Assembly (NCBI GenBank): GCA_001586965.3
Contig: LUCW03000602.1
Location: 1-40,721, forward strand
Reading direction: 5' to 3'
Source: Sphaeroforma sirkka
Taxonomy: Eukaryota > Opisthokonta > Ichthyosporea > Ichthyophonida
DNA: 40,721 nt
The notes below the pieces were generated by a model. That model did not search any database. It was not told where the DNA came from and saw nothing but the letters and a program-made list of their open reading frames with translations. Positions 18,704-29,290 of the stretch are shown here, piece by piece. A program made the translations under genes and the position numbers. How positions within the stretch are numbered: position 1 is the stretch's first letter; the number at the start of each line of letters is the position of its first letter.

Positions 18704-18768
18704 GTGTCTCTCTCCTGATGAATCTCTCTCTCTCCTTGAGAGAGAGAGAGAGAGAGTGAGAGAGAGTA
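18704..18768. repeat. CT array followed by GA array (hairpin-capable)
   Basis: TCTCTCTCTC is followed after CTTG by a long AGAGAG tract, so the two arrays are reverse complements and could fold back. No gene is associated with it. Confidence 0.75.
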
Positions 18769-18856
18769 GTGGGGGGTGGGGGGACAGCCTGACGCCTGGG
18801 AGAGTGGTGGTCCCCGCACACATGTGGTAGCTGGTAAGTGTCTGGCCTGAGTGATG

Positions 18857-18915
18857 AGTCTGGACTCTGAACTCTGGACTCTAGAGTGACCTGGACCCTG
18901 GACTCTGGACTCCCG
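18857..18915 (+). repeat. Minisatellite-like CTCTGGACTCT repeats
   Basis: Imperfect repeats of a roughly 10-base unit (CTCTGGACTCT, CTCTGAACTCT, CCTGGACC) run in tandem. A related motif (CTGAGACTCCTGAACAG) appears near 17840-17870. Confidence 0.55.
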
Positions 18916-20161
18916 GGTGTGGTGAGTTGACACTTGACGTCTTGAGTCTACTAGTCTACACTACTACATATTCACTTACACTTGGCACTTGGCAGCTGAG
19001 TCACCCGAGTGCCGACTGGTCCAGGTGGTCCTGCTGCTCCTGCACTCCTGCGATATACCCTATTTTTGCAAAACAAAACGATACTGATGGTGGTCAATTT
19101 TCCGAAGTATGGGATGAACCCCTGAGTTGGCGCCATAGTTTTTTATAAACGTTCGGTACATTAACGAGCCATATTTATTGGCTAGCATCTATTAATACTC
19201 TAGAAGAAGTGTACAAGAAGAAGAGCTATTTGATGCTCATCAGCATTTACGTCACTTTCTTTAGCGTCGTCTGTGGCTTGTTTGATTGGATTAAAGTTAT
19301 CTTTCACTTCTAACGGGTTGAATCTTTTTCCCGACAAAATTGACCAATTCTATTTAGTTATTCAAACTTTGTTAAAAGTTTTTTTATAGAAATTTTGATG
19401 ATGACTCATGGATGACTGACCATATTTTGTGGCTTGGCCAATAATGGCGCCTAATATATAAAAATACTACGGAATGTTGGGGTATTTTCTCTTTTTTGTT
19501 TTTTCTGTTGCAAGATTTTGCATCGCCGGCTTCAGCCTCTTGTTTTTGAAAAAATAAATATACATAGTTGACTCTTTTTCTCTAAGAGTATTTACATAGT
19601 ACATAGTAGTTGATAGTACAGTCATTTCAGTCGCATAAATAAACGTCTATCGTAGATATAACAGTTGTTATTTTTTTGAATAAAATTGTCGGGTTCAAAC
19701 GTACATTAAACGTTTGAACTATGATTTTGGGTCATTTTATTACTATTTACCGTTTCGACTCGCTGTCTGTGACTTTTGTTCCCACAAACCTTTGAGTATT
19801 GGGTTTTGGTTAAAGTACGCAGAATTGCTTCATTTGTACTTCAAGTTGTAAGTTGTAACTGCATATATTTAGTGTTGCATGTTCTTCGCCATGCGCACAT
19901 TTACGATTACAGGGTATTCACTATACTCGGTCACATCAGATTTTCTACTGGTAAGCCACACGCCAATAGTATAGTGTAGATCATCTTATACTACAGTTGG
20001 ATACTTCATATAAACATCCGGTGTACGCTACTCTAACGATAAAATCCCAGCAACCACAAGTCTCTGAACTAAAGCTTCACTGTTCTTGCCCATTTCTGCT
20101 GTGTAGCTTGTAGTTACCGGTTGCAGCGTTCTATATAACTTAACACCTAGTATCCAATTCG

Positions 20162-23100
20162 ATGGTGTCAACGGTTTGCTCAGATGTCAATGCAGGAGAT
20201 TTGGTTGCCCTGCTGGGTGCAAATGATGTGGTATGGCATATGTTGCTTCTAAGATGAATCCGATACCCGTTGAGTTTAAAGTAGTATTGTATGTTTTAGT
20301 ATAGAATAATAGTAGATCTGTCATGGGATAGGGTACGGCTTTTTTCCCTTTTCTGCTATACTAAGCCTCTTAATATCTGAATGTGTCGCACTGTTCCTGG
20401 TTGTGCGTCGATTAAACCTTTGCCCCGTTACTTACAATGCAGTAAATCGTTATATCAATATTTGGTGCCGATTCTACACGGTATATACGGCACTCTGAAT
20501 AATCGGCTGCATTCATGTTATTTTCTAAAAGCAGGGCGCATGCTTGTATACTCTTACTGGAGCATCGAAACTTTTGAGAAATACTTAACATTTCACAGCA
20601 TATGCTTCTGAGGTTCCCAGCATACTTATCCGTCACACGTGATACGTTTCTCAGGTAGATTATGTGGATTGCAGTATACTTATCGATGTCATATTATACG
20701 TTTTTTAGAAAGCTACTTTGGATTCTTGTTTCGGTGGTGTCGATGGCCTCGTAAAAGCACTGCATGCCGATACCGAAAGTGGGCTCGCTGCAGAGGATGA
20801 CGAGGATATCAAAGGCCGGTATGTGTGAGGATATCAGATTAACCAAAACTGTATCTGAGTCTTGAGAAAATCAATCGTAAGCCTCTGCAGTTTCTATCCA
20901 TGAGGTCTACTATTGGCGAGCATGCAGTATGCATACGCTTTCGAGTGTGACATTACTGGACCGGTCTTCCAGCAGATCACACCGAATTTTCGGTTAAATA
21001 ATTGATCGACTGATGTTGTATAGTTCATTTATTGGAATCTCCACATACTAATTGTTTATACATTGCACCTCCAGAGCTGATGATTTCGGTGACAATCGGG
21101 TGCCTTCCCCGCCCCAGCGCTCGTTGCTGTTGCTGATGTGGGATGCCTTGCATGACGTGACGTTGGTGATTCTGCTTGTTGCCGGTGTCATATCTCTGGT
21201 CATAGGGCTGACTGTTGAAGAGGTAAGCATTCATGGTAAGTGATCACCTGAGATTGAACCTGGGTTTCGATTAGCTTTTGGGTACTAACACCTCTTTGAC
21301 ATTTTTGTCTCATGCACAGGACAAGAGCATTGCGTGGATTGAAGGCGCGTCAATTTTGGGCGTAGTGGCGATTGTGGTACTTGTCGATAGTATAAACAAC
21401 TACCAGAAGGAGAAACAGTTTCGCGAGTTAAACAACGTGAAGGAGGACGAGAAAGTAAACGTGTTACGCAGTGGTAATGTTTGCCAGCTATCTAAGTTTG
21501 ACGTAGTGGTTGGAGATATTATCTGTCTGGAACAGGGCGCTGAGGTGGTTGCGGATGGTATCATCATCGATGCCCACTCACTTCTCATTAACGAAAGCTC
21601 GCTCACTGGAGAGGCTGACGATATTGCAAAGGTGTGTACCTGATATTTTAATCAGTCTAACACTTAAGTATTTTTGGATCAGCTCAGCACTTGTGTATTG
21701 TGTTTTTGCATATCTTGCATAGATTGTTTATTGTCCCGCTGTTTCTTGGGAAGTACTGGAACACTACCTATCGCATCATCTGTAGTGGTTCTATGGTGTA
21801 TTGTGTACTATGCGAGTGTGATACCTTTCGGTATGTTATACGATCTCGATGTGTGTATCCTGAAGGTTTGATTCAAGATGGCATCGCTGCTGGATATCTG
21901 AACCGTGTGTTCCTTGACTGATCCCTTTGTGTTATGTTGTCATGTCATCCAGATCCCTAACTCGGCAAGCATGTTAGTGCTCAGTAGCACTTTGGTCATG
22001 GACGGAGTGGGCCGTATGCTGGTGCTGGCGGTGGGTGAGAATTCGCAGGCGGGTATCATTAAAATGCTTTGCACCGGGATGAAACGCACCCACGTGCTAC
22101 CAGCGACTTCCATTGGAGATGGCGCTGCACCTGTATGTTGTTTACCAGCTGTACTTCGTTGTTTAAGATACTCTGATAAAGTGTGATGCACTAAGTTATC
22201 AGTATGTAGCTTTATGCGGTTTGGTATATTTGTCGCTCATTCGTAGTCTGATGTTTGTGCATTACAGCCTGTGCTTACTGAGAAGGGCGAGGCACTGAAG
22301 GACAAAGTATTGGGCACAGAAACTGTAGCACAAATAGCAACCATCGATGTCGATGGATATCAATCCAATGATGTGCTGCAAAACGTACCCGGAAGTGATA
22401 ATAAGAATTCAAAGCAAGCTGCGAAGGCCAGTGGTACCGTTGATGATGGCGACGAGTACGAGAAAGAGGAGGTGGTGGTGAGCCAAGATGGGCAGACTGC
22501 GCTGGAAATGAAGCTAGAGCGTCTAGCCATTCTCATCGGTTATGTTGGTTTGGCTGTCGGTAAGTACTGTGCTTGGCCTGTGAGACGATGTCTTTCATTG
22601 GCTGGCTCGGTATCGCTCTTTGTACATATTTATCCCATACGTATGTTTTTGCTGAAGTGCGCGTTCTCTATTGCCTTCTGACATCGACTTATCTGTGTAA
22701 TCCAGGTACACTCACTTTCGTCGTGTTATCTGTGCGATTCTGCATCGAAGAGTACCCCAATCGCGGATGGGACAAGGACGATTTTTCCGAGTTCTTGGAC
22801 TTCTTTATCATTGGTATCACCGTGTTGGTGGTTGCTATTCCCGAGGGGTTGCCACTGGCCGTCACATTGGCTTTGGTATGTACAGTGCACGTGGTGTCGT
22901 TGTGAGCTGATTTGGTGTGCACTCCTTAGGGTTTTAGGGTTTTAGAATCATATCTGGCTGAAACGATACATTGACTTAGTGGCTGCTTGTTGAGTTTGAT
23001 GCTTGCTTAGTATGAAATATACAGAGGCTTTGTCACTTCAACGCAAATCGACCTAAATTAGTAACTGTCTGCCATCTTTTGCGTCACGGCACTTTCTGAT

Positions 23101-25307
23101 TCTTGTAGGCTTTCAGTATGAAGCGCATGTTGAAGGAGAACAATCTGGTGCGCCATCTGCATGCTTGCGAAACAATGGGCAGTGCTACGGTCATCTGTAG
23201 TGACAAGACCGGAACGCTCACAACGAACTCTATGACGGTGGTCAAGGCTAGTATATGTCAAACTGAGCTGAAACAGAAGGTATGTCCTCCTTCTCTTGGC
23301 CTATCGTTTTGCTTCCTCGTATATATTTTATCATCGAAGTTTATTTCTACATACCCGCATTCCACTGGATTCTTATCCCAATTCATTTTGCGCCGTATAA
23401 CAGGAGTCCTGCCAATCAAAGGGCATCTCTGCCGAGGCCACCCAAATCCTCTTGAAGGGTATTGCGGTCAATACCACAGCTGAAGTGCAGGCGCCCGAGT
23501 CCGGTGTGGGTCCCACCGAGTATGTAGGTAACAAGACGGAGTGTGCTCTGCTGGACCTAATGTGTGCGCATGAAGGGAGTGACTATCGTGAGGAGCGATC
23601 CAAGGCCGAAGTACTGCGCTTGTGCCCTTTCTCCTCGGAGAGAAAGTGTATGTCTGTCGCCATCCAACTGGAGGGTGAGCCTGACACCAGTCGCGTGTAC
23701 TGTAAGGGGGCGAGTGAGATTGTGTATGGCCGGTGCACTAAGCAGCTGACGAAGGACGGGCGCGTTGTGGATATCACTGCGGCTGACCGTGCTATGATGG
23801 ATGAGATGATCACGACATGGGCGAGTGAAGCCCTGCGCACCCTGTGTTTGTCGTACAAGGATGTCTCAGCGAGTCTGGCGGTGGATCCGGAGACCACCCC
23901 AGCGCAGCTGGAAACCGATTTGATCTGCATTGGAATCGTTGGTATTGAAGACCCAATCCGACCGGAAGTACCGGTAAATCATATGAACTTTGCACAACTG
24001 ACGTATATGCATGTGTGTATACTGATATGTAATGTAGTTGTCATTTCAATTCCTCCGCCGGCAAGGATGTATAGATCTGTCAAGAGTATGCATAGCCCAT
24101 ATGTTCGTTCGACCTTCTGTGTTGGTCATCAGGTTCTAATCTTATTTCGGTTTTATTACCACGTAGGATGCTATCGCTATCTGCAAACGAGCGGGTGTGG
24201 ACGTGAAGATGGTTACCGGCGACAATGTGTCTACTGCCCGAGCTATCGCCAAGCAGTGTGGTATCTTGACGGATTCCCCTGATGAGCTAGTTATGGAAGG
24301 AAGAGGTATGTGTTCTCTCTTTTCTTTTTCCTGCCGTTGTTGACTTGGTAGTAGTATGGCGGTGATTGAATTGTTTCATCACTTGAACTGCGTGCTGTGT
24401 TTGATTACCGTTGTTGTGTTCATATAGCTAACAATCTACTTGTGTTCCCTGCAGACTTCCGATCACAGATCCTCAATGCGAATGGAAGTATCAAGCAAGA
24501 TGTGTTCGACACGCTATGGCCCCGAGTGAAGGTACTCGCACGTTCATCTCCCGAGGACAAGTACAACATGGTCAGAGGTCTGAAGGCCACTGAGGTAGTA
24601 CCACAGGTCGTAGCTGTTACTGGTGACGGCACCAACGATGCACCTGCACTCAGACAGGCGGACATAGGGTTTGCGATGGGTATTCAGGGCACTTCTGTGG
24701 CCAAAAGTGCCTCGGATATCATCATCCTGGACGACAACTTCAACTCCATCATCTCTGCGCTCAAGTGGGGCCGTAATGTGTACGACTCGATCTCCAAGTT
24801 TGTGCAGTTCCAGCTTACTGTGAATGTGGTCGCCCTGGTCGTGGCCTTTACAGGCGCGTGCATTGTGCAGGAGTCCCCTCTCTCCGCAGTGCAGCTGCTA
24901 TGGGTCAACCTCATCATGGACACGCTGGCGTCGCTGGCTCTGGCGACCGAACCTCCCACGGATGCGCTACTACTACAGAAACCACACAGTCGCACTAAGG
25001 CGCTGATTAGTCGAGGCATGTGGCAGTTCATCTTTGGCCACTCATTGTATCAACTGGTCGTGACGTTCTTTGTGTTGTTCGCGGGTCCCAGTGTCTTCGG
25101 TTATGCCAAGGGAGAGACATTCGACGGAGAGCCCAACGAACACTACACCATGGTGTTCAACGTATTCGTGTGGTGTCAACTGTTCAATGAGGTCAACGCG
25201 CGGAAGCTGCATGGAAGTATCCGGGTGTTCGATGTAAGTATTAGCACACATTGTTGAAGACAGAATTCTTTTCTTTTGTCGGAGATTTTAGGGTTTTTGT
25301 TTCCTTG

Positions 25308-25369
<62 letters not shown>

Positions 25370-25407
25370 GTGTGTGTGTGTGTGTTTGTGTTTGTGTGTG
25401 TGTTTGG

Positions 25408-25451
<44 letters not shown>

Positions 25452-26332
25452 TCTTTCTCGTACGTTTACCTACTTTATACACATATTCAGGGAATCCTCA
25501 ACAACAAGGTATACATCGTCGTCATGATCGTGCAATGTATCTTGCAAGTGTTGATTGTGACGTATGGTGGTCGAGCATTCGGGGTTGTTGCCTTGCCCAT
25601 TGAGTTATGGGGTTACTGTATGCTGCTTGGTTTCGGGGAGATGCCTTGGAACGTGGTTGTGCGCAAGTGCCCCAAGTTGCTTCCAGAGAGCTGGAGAACT
25701 CATCTGAAGAAGCCTTTACCGTAAGTAGACTGACCTATAGATTAGTACTGTTGCTTCATTTGTATTCGCGACACTCGATGTGATGTGTATATCCACCCAA
25801 GTACTTGTCGGTATATCCCATGCATGCTTTGCGGTTCGCCAAGTTCATGAATTCTGCAATCATTCAACATATGCTTTCTATTGTCTATCGCAACAGGCGA
25901 CCCTTCTTCTTGAAATCAAAGTCAAAATCCGGTGGTGCCAAGGATTTCCGCGAGGAACAAGACGACGCTGAGGGTGATATTAGGTTAGTTTTCACGTCGC
26001 CGAATAAGATGGATGAATTGTTCCCTCAGGTGAGTTTACTCCAGCAAAGTGCGCCTGTATGTGTGTTCGCTTGTACAACATTAATATAAATCGTATATCT
26101 CCCGTGTCTTGTTATTCTAATTCATTTCTCGTACTCACCCCGCCTCTCCACACCATCGCAGAATCGACACATGAGCATGTACGAGTCCGCTCTACTGGTG
26201 ATTCTGTCCAATACGAAACAGCCCAAGGTTCGTTTGCAGACGGCCATATGTCTGGTACAAGAGCGCCGGCGTGCAATGTCAGAGAACAGTGTGCCCAGTG
26301 ACGATGATGGGCTAACTCCAACGACTGTGTGA
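20162..26332 (+). CDS. Plasma-membrane-type Ca2+-transporting P-type ATPase (P2B), 14 exons
   Basis: Modelled exons: 20162-20230, 20709-20818, 21075-21222, 21320-21631, 21953-22132, 22268-22559, 22706-22875, 23109-23279, 23404-23973, 24167-24305, 24455-25233, 25491-25720, 25897-26029, 26162-26332. All introns are GT-AG and phases agree, giving 1,157 residues, a normal length for the family. It exports cytosolic Ca2+ using ATP. Visible motifs: FGGVDGL near the N-terminus; actuator TGEA (about 205-208, usually TGES); PEGLPLAVT in TM4; phosphorylation site DKTGT with Asp 459; KGAS (585); TGDN (691); TGDGTND (776-782); WVNLIMDT in TM6. About ten membrane segments are apparent. The basic C-terminus ([18 protein letters not shown]) resembles a calmodulin-binding tail. 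The ATG is the first after an in-frame TAA. Exon 1 rests on short similarity and is least certain. Confidence 0.93.
22926..22945 (+). repeat. Telomere-like TTTTAGGG repeat in ATPase intron 7
   Basis: TTAGGG is followed by TTTTAGGG and TTTTAG. The same 8-base unit, in reverse complement, occurs inside retroelement D at 29064-29087. Only about two and a half units are present. Confidence 0.5.
25311..25448 (+). repeat. TA/TG compound microsatellite in ATPase intron 11
   Basis: A TA array (25311-25358) passes through TATG and TG/TTTG units into a second TA array (25411-25448). It fills more than half of the 257-base intron 25234-25490, leaving the splice sites intact. The long open frames across it are artefacts of the dinucleotide repeat. 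Confidence 0.95.
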
Positions 26333-26636
26333 AGTATTACTATATTACTATTTTAAACTCAGTACATTCAGTTTTGAGATCTAATACTAGCAGATAAAAC
26401 GGCCTTTGGAGTGCTGTGCTGTGTAGAGCATGTTGGGATTTTGCTGGTTTTATGTACAAACCACTACACACACATACAATACAAGCCTACAACCCGATAC
26501 TCTTTAATGGTTGGCGGCACGGACAATAGAAGCGCTCATATCTGTGCTGACGAAGTCATACTACCATTGCGGATATCAAAGCAGAACCAAAGTTATAGTG
26601 CGCCTATACTTGCGCAAATAAGACGATTTAATTGTG

Positions 26637-26642
26637 AATAAA
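26637..26642 (+). promoter_or_regulatory. Candidate polyadenylation signal of the ATPase gene
   Basis: AATAAA lies 305 bases after the stop codon on the coding strand. Nothing else between 26333 and 26861 looks like a gene, so this is a plausible 3' end for the transcript. Confidence 0.4.
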
Positions 26643-26861
26643 ACTTGTACATAGCACCCACTTGCAAGTTACTTCTATTTGATGTCGCATTTTATTGGGC
26701 TCAATGGAGACAATGTACGCTAATACAATGAATGCGACAATGAGGTCGGTACATGACGGTTTGGATTTATTCTTGGCCAGATTATTCGCCAATGACCAAG
26801 TGCTGGGTGATAATGTGCGCCATGTTTATCGCTTGAGGGGGCTTCCCGAGGTTTTGGTTGC

Positions 26862-27245
26862 GTGAAGAAAGTGGACTTAAGTGCTGATCGGCTGATGATG
26901 TCAGCAGCACCGGCCAAAGCAGAATCATCTGGAAGCCGCTATGAGATGTCTGGTGCGGTAGCGGCGCTTAACGACTTGCGATCACATATTGCAACCCAGA
27001 AGCAGGATCTGCGTAGGTATATTCAGCGCAATAAGAAACCGAAAGACAAGGCATCGAAGAACAAGGGTGGTCCGAAAGACAAGGGCGAGAAACATACACG
27101 TCAGGCATCAGAGGAGCCTGGCCTGGATCTCTCGGAGGATAAGGATCTCGTGGAAGCAAGGGCAGCTTATCACAAGTTGGTACGTTGTCATCACTGCAAG
27201 CGGAAGGGCCAATTCAAGAAGTTCTGCCCACAGAAGCAAAAGTGA
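26862..27245 (+). CDS. Element D: gag C-terminal part with altered zinc knuckle
   Basis: A basic, Lys-rich protein (KNKGGPKDKGEKH) ends with CHHCKRKGQFKKFC. The Cys spacing is that of a retroviral zinc knuckle (CX2CX4HX4C), but the His is replaced by Gln, which would weaken or abolish zinc binding. The sequence may start upstream of the first Met. The protease frame overlaps its last 61 bases in the -1 frame. Confidence 0.65.
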   Translation: MKKVDLSADRLMMSAAPAKAESSGSRYEMSGAVAALNDLRSHIATQKQDLRRYIQRNKKPKDKASKNKGGPKDKGEKHTRQASEEPGLDLSEDKDLVEARAAYHKLVRCHHCKRKGQFKKFCPQKQK

Positions 27246-27835
27246 CTAGATGGGGCAGTTGGTACTATGTTACCAGAGAAGGCTCAATCGGGCCGTGTTG
27301 TCACAGTGTGATTCAAGGGGCGATTGGTGCGGAGGATGTAGAGGTATATGTGGACACGGGGGCTACTCCGAGTCTTGGTACAAAATTATTCGCTGAGCAA
27401 CAAGGCCTCAAGATTGCTCACTACATGGGTCTTCCATACAAGGGTGTAGCTGATATGGAGTTGGTTCGACCTTCGGGTGTTGTGCAGTCACCGGTGGTGT
27501 TAGACACTTCGGGTGGCAACAACGTGGAGCGCCCTATGGATCTCTTAGAAGTAGACTCCCTTCCTTTCGACACAGATATTCTGTTGGATTTTCAGTCGTT
27601 GCGGAAGGATAAGTTTGCACGCATGTGGACTAAGCATGACTTTTTGGTAGTTGTGCCGCAGACGGAGGTGGTGGACTTCCTGATTGCTGAGGAGGAACGC
27701 CCGACGGTGCTTAGCCCACGGGGAAAGCAGGCGAATGCTCGGCGGAGTGATGCCAGTCCTAAGCGACGCACGATTGCTGAACCGGCGCCGCAGGATCTGC
27801 GGTTAGACACAATTTGTAGTCGCTTGGGTCTGTAG
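27185..27835 (+). CDS. Element D: aspartic protease
   Basis: VEVYVDTGATPSLGT is a standard retropepsin active site, and the ILLDFQSL segment sits where the second conserved loop is expected. The frame is -1 relative to gag and overlaps its end, as in many gag-pro junctions, but no clear slippery heptamer is visible. It closes at a TAG (27833-27835); the same frame continues beyond. Confidence 0.7.
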   Translation: MSSLQAEGPIQEVLPTEAKVTRWGSWYYVTREGSIGPCCHSVIQGAIGAEDVEVYVDTGATPSLGTKLFAEQQGLKIAHYMGLPYKGVADMELVRPSGVVQSPVVLDTSGGNNVERPMDLLEVDSLPFDTDILLDFQSLRKDKFARMWTKHDFLVVVPQTEVVDFLIAEEERPTVLSPRGKQANARRSDASPKRRTIAEPAPQDLRLDTICSRLGL

Positions 27836-28873
27836 GCAGTGGTACGCAATGAATTTAAGGAGCAGGAGGAGCGAAATTATGTGGCGTCTATGCAGGCACA
27901 TTTCATCAAAATGCAGAAGAAAGTAGAGTACCTGACGAACGCTGCAGAGCTTGATGATGCTGAAGAGTATGTGTTACCACGCCTCCATGACCTGTTGGCA
28001 GAAGTGGATATGCCAATAGGTGCGACGACTATTTCTCCGGCGAAGGAAGTAGACCCGAAGAATTACTTAGATTTTGATTAGTCGCAACTCCGCAAGCTTC
28101 ATAAGCAGTGTGGCTTACCAAAAAAGGAGTTGGACGACATGATTGCTGCTATCCAGTTCGTTGCGTACACCGCGGTCGCACCTACGTTTATGGTCTATGT
28201 TGATATCCGTTTTAAGAATGGTGTGGAGTTTAAACTGAAGGAAGGTGCTCAACCTTCGTATAGTGTACCCGAACACGGATCCGACTTTCACATCGGTGCT
28301 AGGTACGAAAGTAGGCGACTGTGATCATGGGGTGTTACTCGGGAGATATCGAAAGCGGAAGCCAGAGGATACTGTGCCATGCCTCATTTGGTATTTAAAA
28401 CTCCGGGGGTGGTACCACTGTCAGTGCATGACTGGCGGTGCTGCATCAACTATAAGAAGTTGAATGGTACGCTCGAATGTAAAGAGTAACCGGTACCTAC
28501 GGAGCAGGAGTTCTTATCGGCGGTCTGGGGGAAGAATTACCGGACTATGGTTGACTTGGGACAAGGGTTTTGTCAGCAGAAGGTGGCTGAGGGCTTTCAG
28601 CACATGCAGACGTTTAGGGCTCCGTGGGGCAAGCGCACGTTTGTGGGCCTACCCTTTGGCATTAAGCCTGCGTCCTGGATTATGCAAGCTCGTATGGAGT
28701 ATGCCTTTCAGAGTGTGGACGGCCTTAAAACCTACATCGACGACATGGGTGTAGGTCACAACAATGCGCGTGAGCATTGGAAGAGTATTAAGGCTTTGAT
28801 TGCAGCATGAATCAAGCATAATGCCAAGTTGAACTTGAAGAAGTGTTGCTTTGGGTTCTCGGATCGCCCGGTC

Positions 28874-28942
28874 TTGGCCTTAGGTCGCGTGATGGATTGG
28901 TCTTAGGTCGCGTGATGGATTGGTCTTAGGTCGCGTGGTGAA
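28874..28942 (+). repeat. 23-base tandem repeat, three units
   Basis: TTGGTCTTAGGTCGCGTGA plus TGGA repeats three times at 28874-28896, 28897-28919 and 28920-28942, the first and last with small changes. It lies inside the reverse transcriptase of element D; 46 added bases disrupt the frame, so it arose after decay or caused it. Confidence 0.9.
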
Positions 28943-29063
28943 TGAGAATAGATCCTACATTAGTGAGGATCGTATGGAGTCTATCCTTCGCATGCCGCCG
29001 CCTACTGACAAGGATCTTCTGGCTTCTTGGTACCATATGATTGGTTATTGGAGTCAGCACATA

Positions 29064-29087
29064 CCCAAACCCTAAAACCCTAAAACC
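29064..29087 (+). repeat. Telomere-like CCCTAAAA insert in element D
   Basis: CCCAAACCCTAAAA followed by CCCTAAAACC interrupts the reverse transcriptase connection region between HIP and KKGVPFVW. It matches in reverse complement the motif in ATPase intron 7. Confidence 0.5.
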
Positions 29088-29221
29088 TCAGCAAGAAGGG
29101 CGTGCCTTTTGTCTGGGGTCGTGCGCAGCAGGAGGCGTATAATCATATTCAAGAAGAGGTGGCTGAGAGACTACAAGTTTCAGATCAGATTTTACAGCAA
29201 GAAACCATCTTTGATTTATGG

Positions 29222-29285
29222 AAGTCATCAGAATCAGCTCACTCCTGAGAGCTAAGTCATCAGAGTTAGCTCACTCCCGAGAGCT
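29222..29285 (+). repeat. 32-base tandem duplication
   Basis: AAGTCATCAGAATCAGCTCA and its continuation to GAGAGCT occurs at 29222-29253 and again at 29254-29285 with three substitutions. More degenerate CCGAGAG-containing copies may follow to about 29390. Confidence 0.8.
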
Positions 29286-29290
29286 AATCA

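Larger units (their letters stand above)
16769..20161. other. Intergenic region without recognisable genes
   Basis: I find no supported gene in these 3.4 kb. The open frames are short and have no recognisable motifs. The region holds low-complexity and short repeats listed separately, and A/T-rich sequence. The last part (about 20120-20161) precedes the ATPase start; TATATAA near 20133-20140 is a possible but weak core promoter element. Confidence 0.6.
26862..29210 (+). mobile_element. Decayed Ty3/gypsy-like element D
   Basis: On the plus strand this contains a gag end with zinc knuckle, an aspartic protease in an overlapping frame, and a reverse transcriptase with a recognisable YIDD box and connection region. 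It ends after HIQEEVAE near 29180. No LTR, RNase H or integrase was recognised. It is a different family from copies A-C. In-frame stops, frame changes, a 23-base tandem repeat and a telomere-like insert interrupt it. Confidence 0.75.
27836..29210 (+). pseudogene. Element D: reverse transcriptase, interrupted
   Basis: The protease frame continues past TAG (27835) and another TAG (28081) into the N-terminal linker and VYVDIRFKNGVEFKLKEGA. After frame changes near 28320 and a TAA near 28488 come RCCINYKKLN, MVDLGQGFCQQKV, RTFVGLPFGIKPASW and the catalytic YIDD at about 28734-28745. The connection region MESILRMPPPTDKDLLASW and VPFVWGRAQQEAYNH follows, split by the telomere-like insert. Clearly non-functional as written. 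Confidence 0.75.

Noticed and set aside
22926..22945. True telomere or chromosome end
   Set aside because: Only about two and a half units, inside an intron of an intact gene with sequence continuing on both sides.
25176..25603. Open frames of Tyr-Ile and Thr-His repeats on both strands across intron 11 of the ATPase
   Set aside because: They are translations of TA and TG dinucleotide arrays inside an intron with intact splice sites.
29222..29285. CRISPR-like or regulatory repeat array
   Set aside because: Only two adjacent 32-base units without spacers; a simple tandem duplication explains it.
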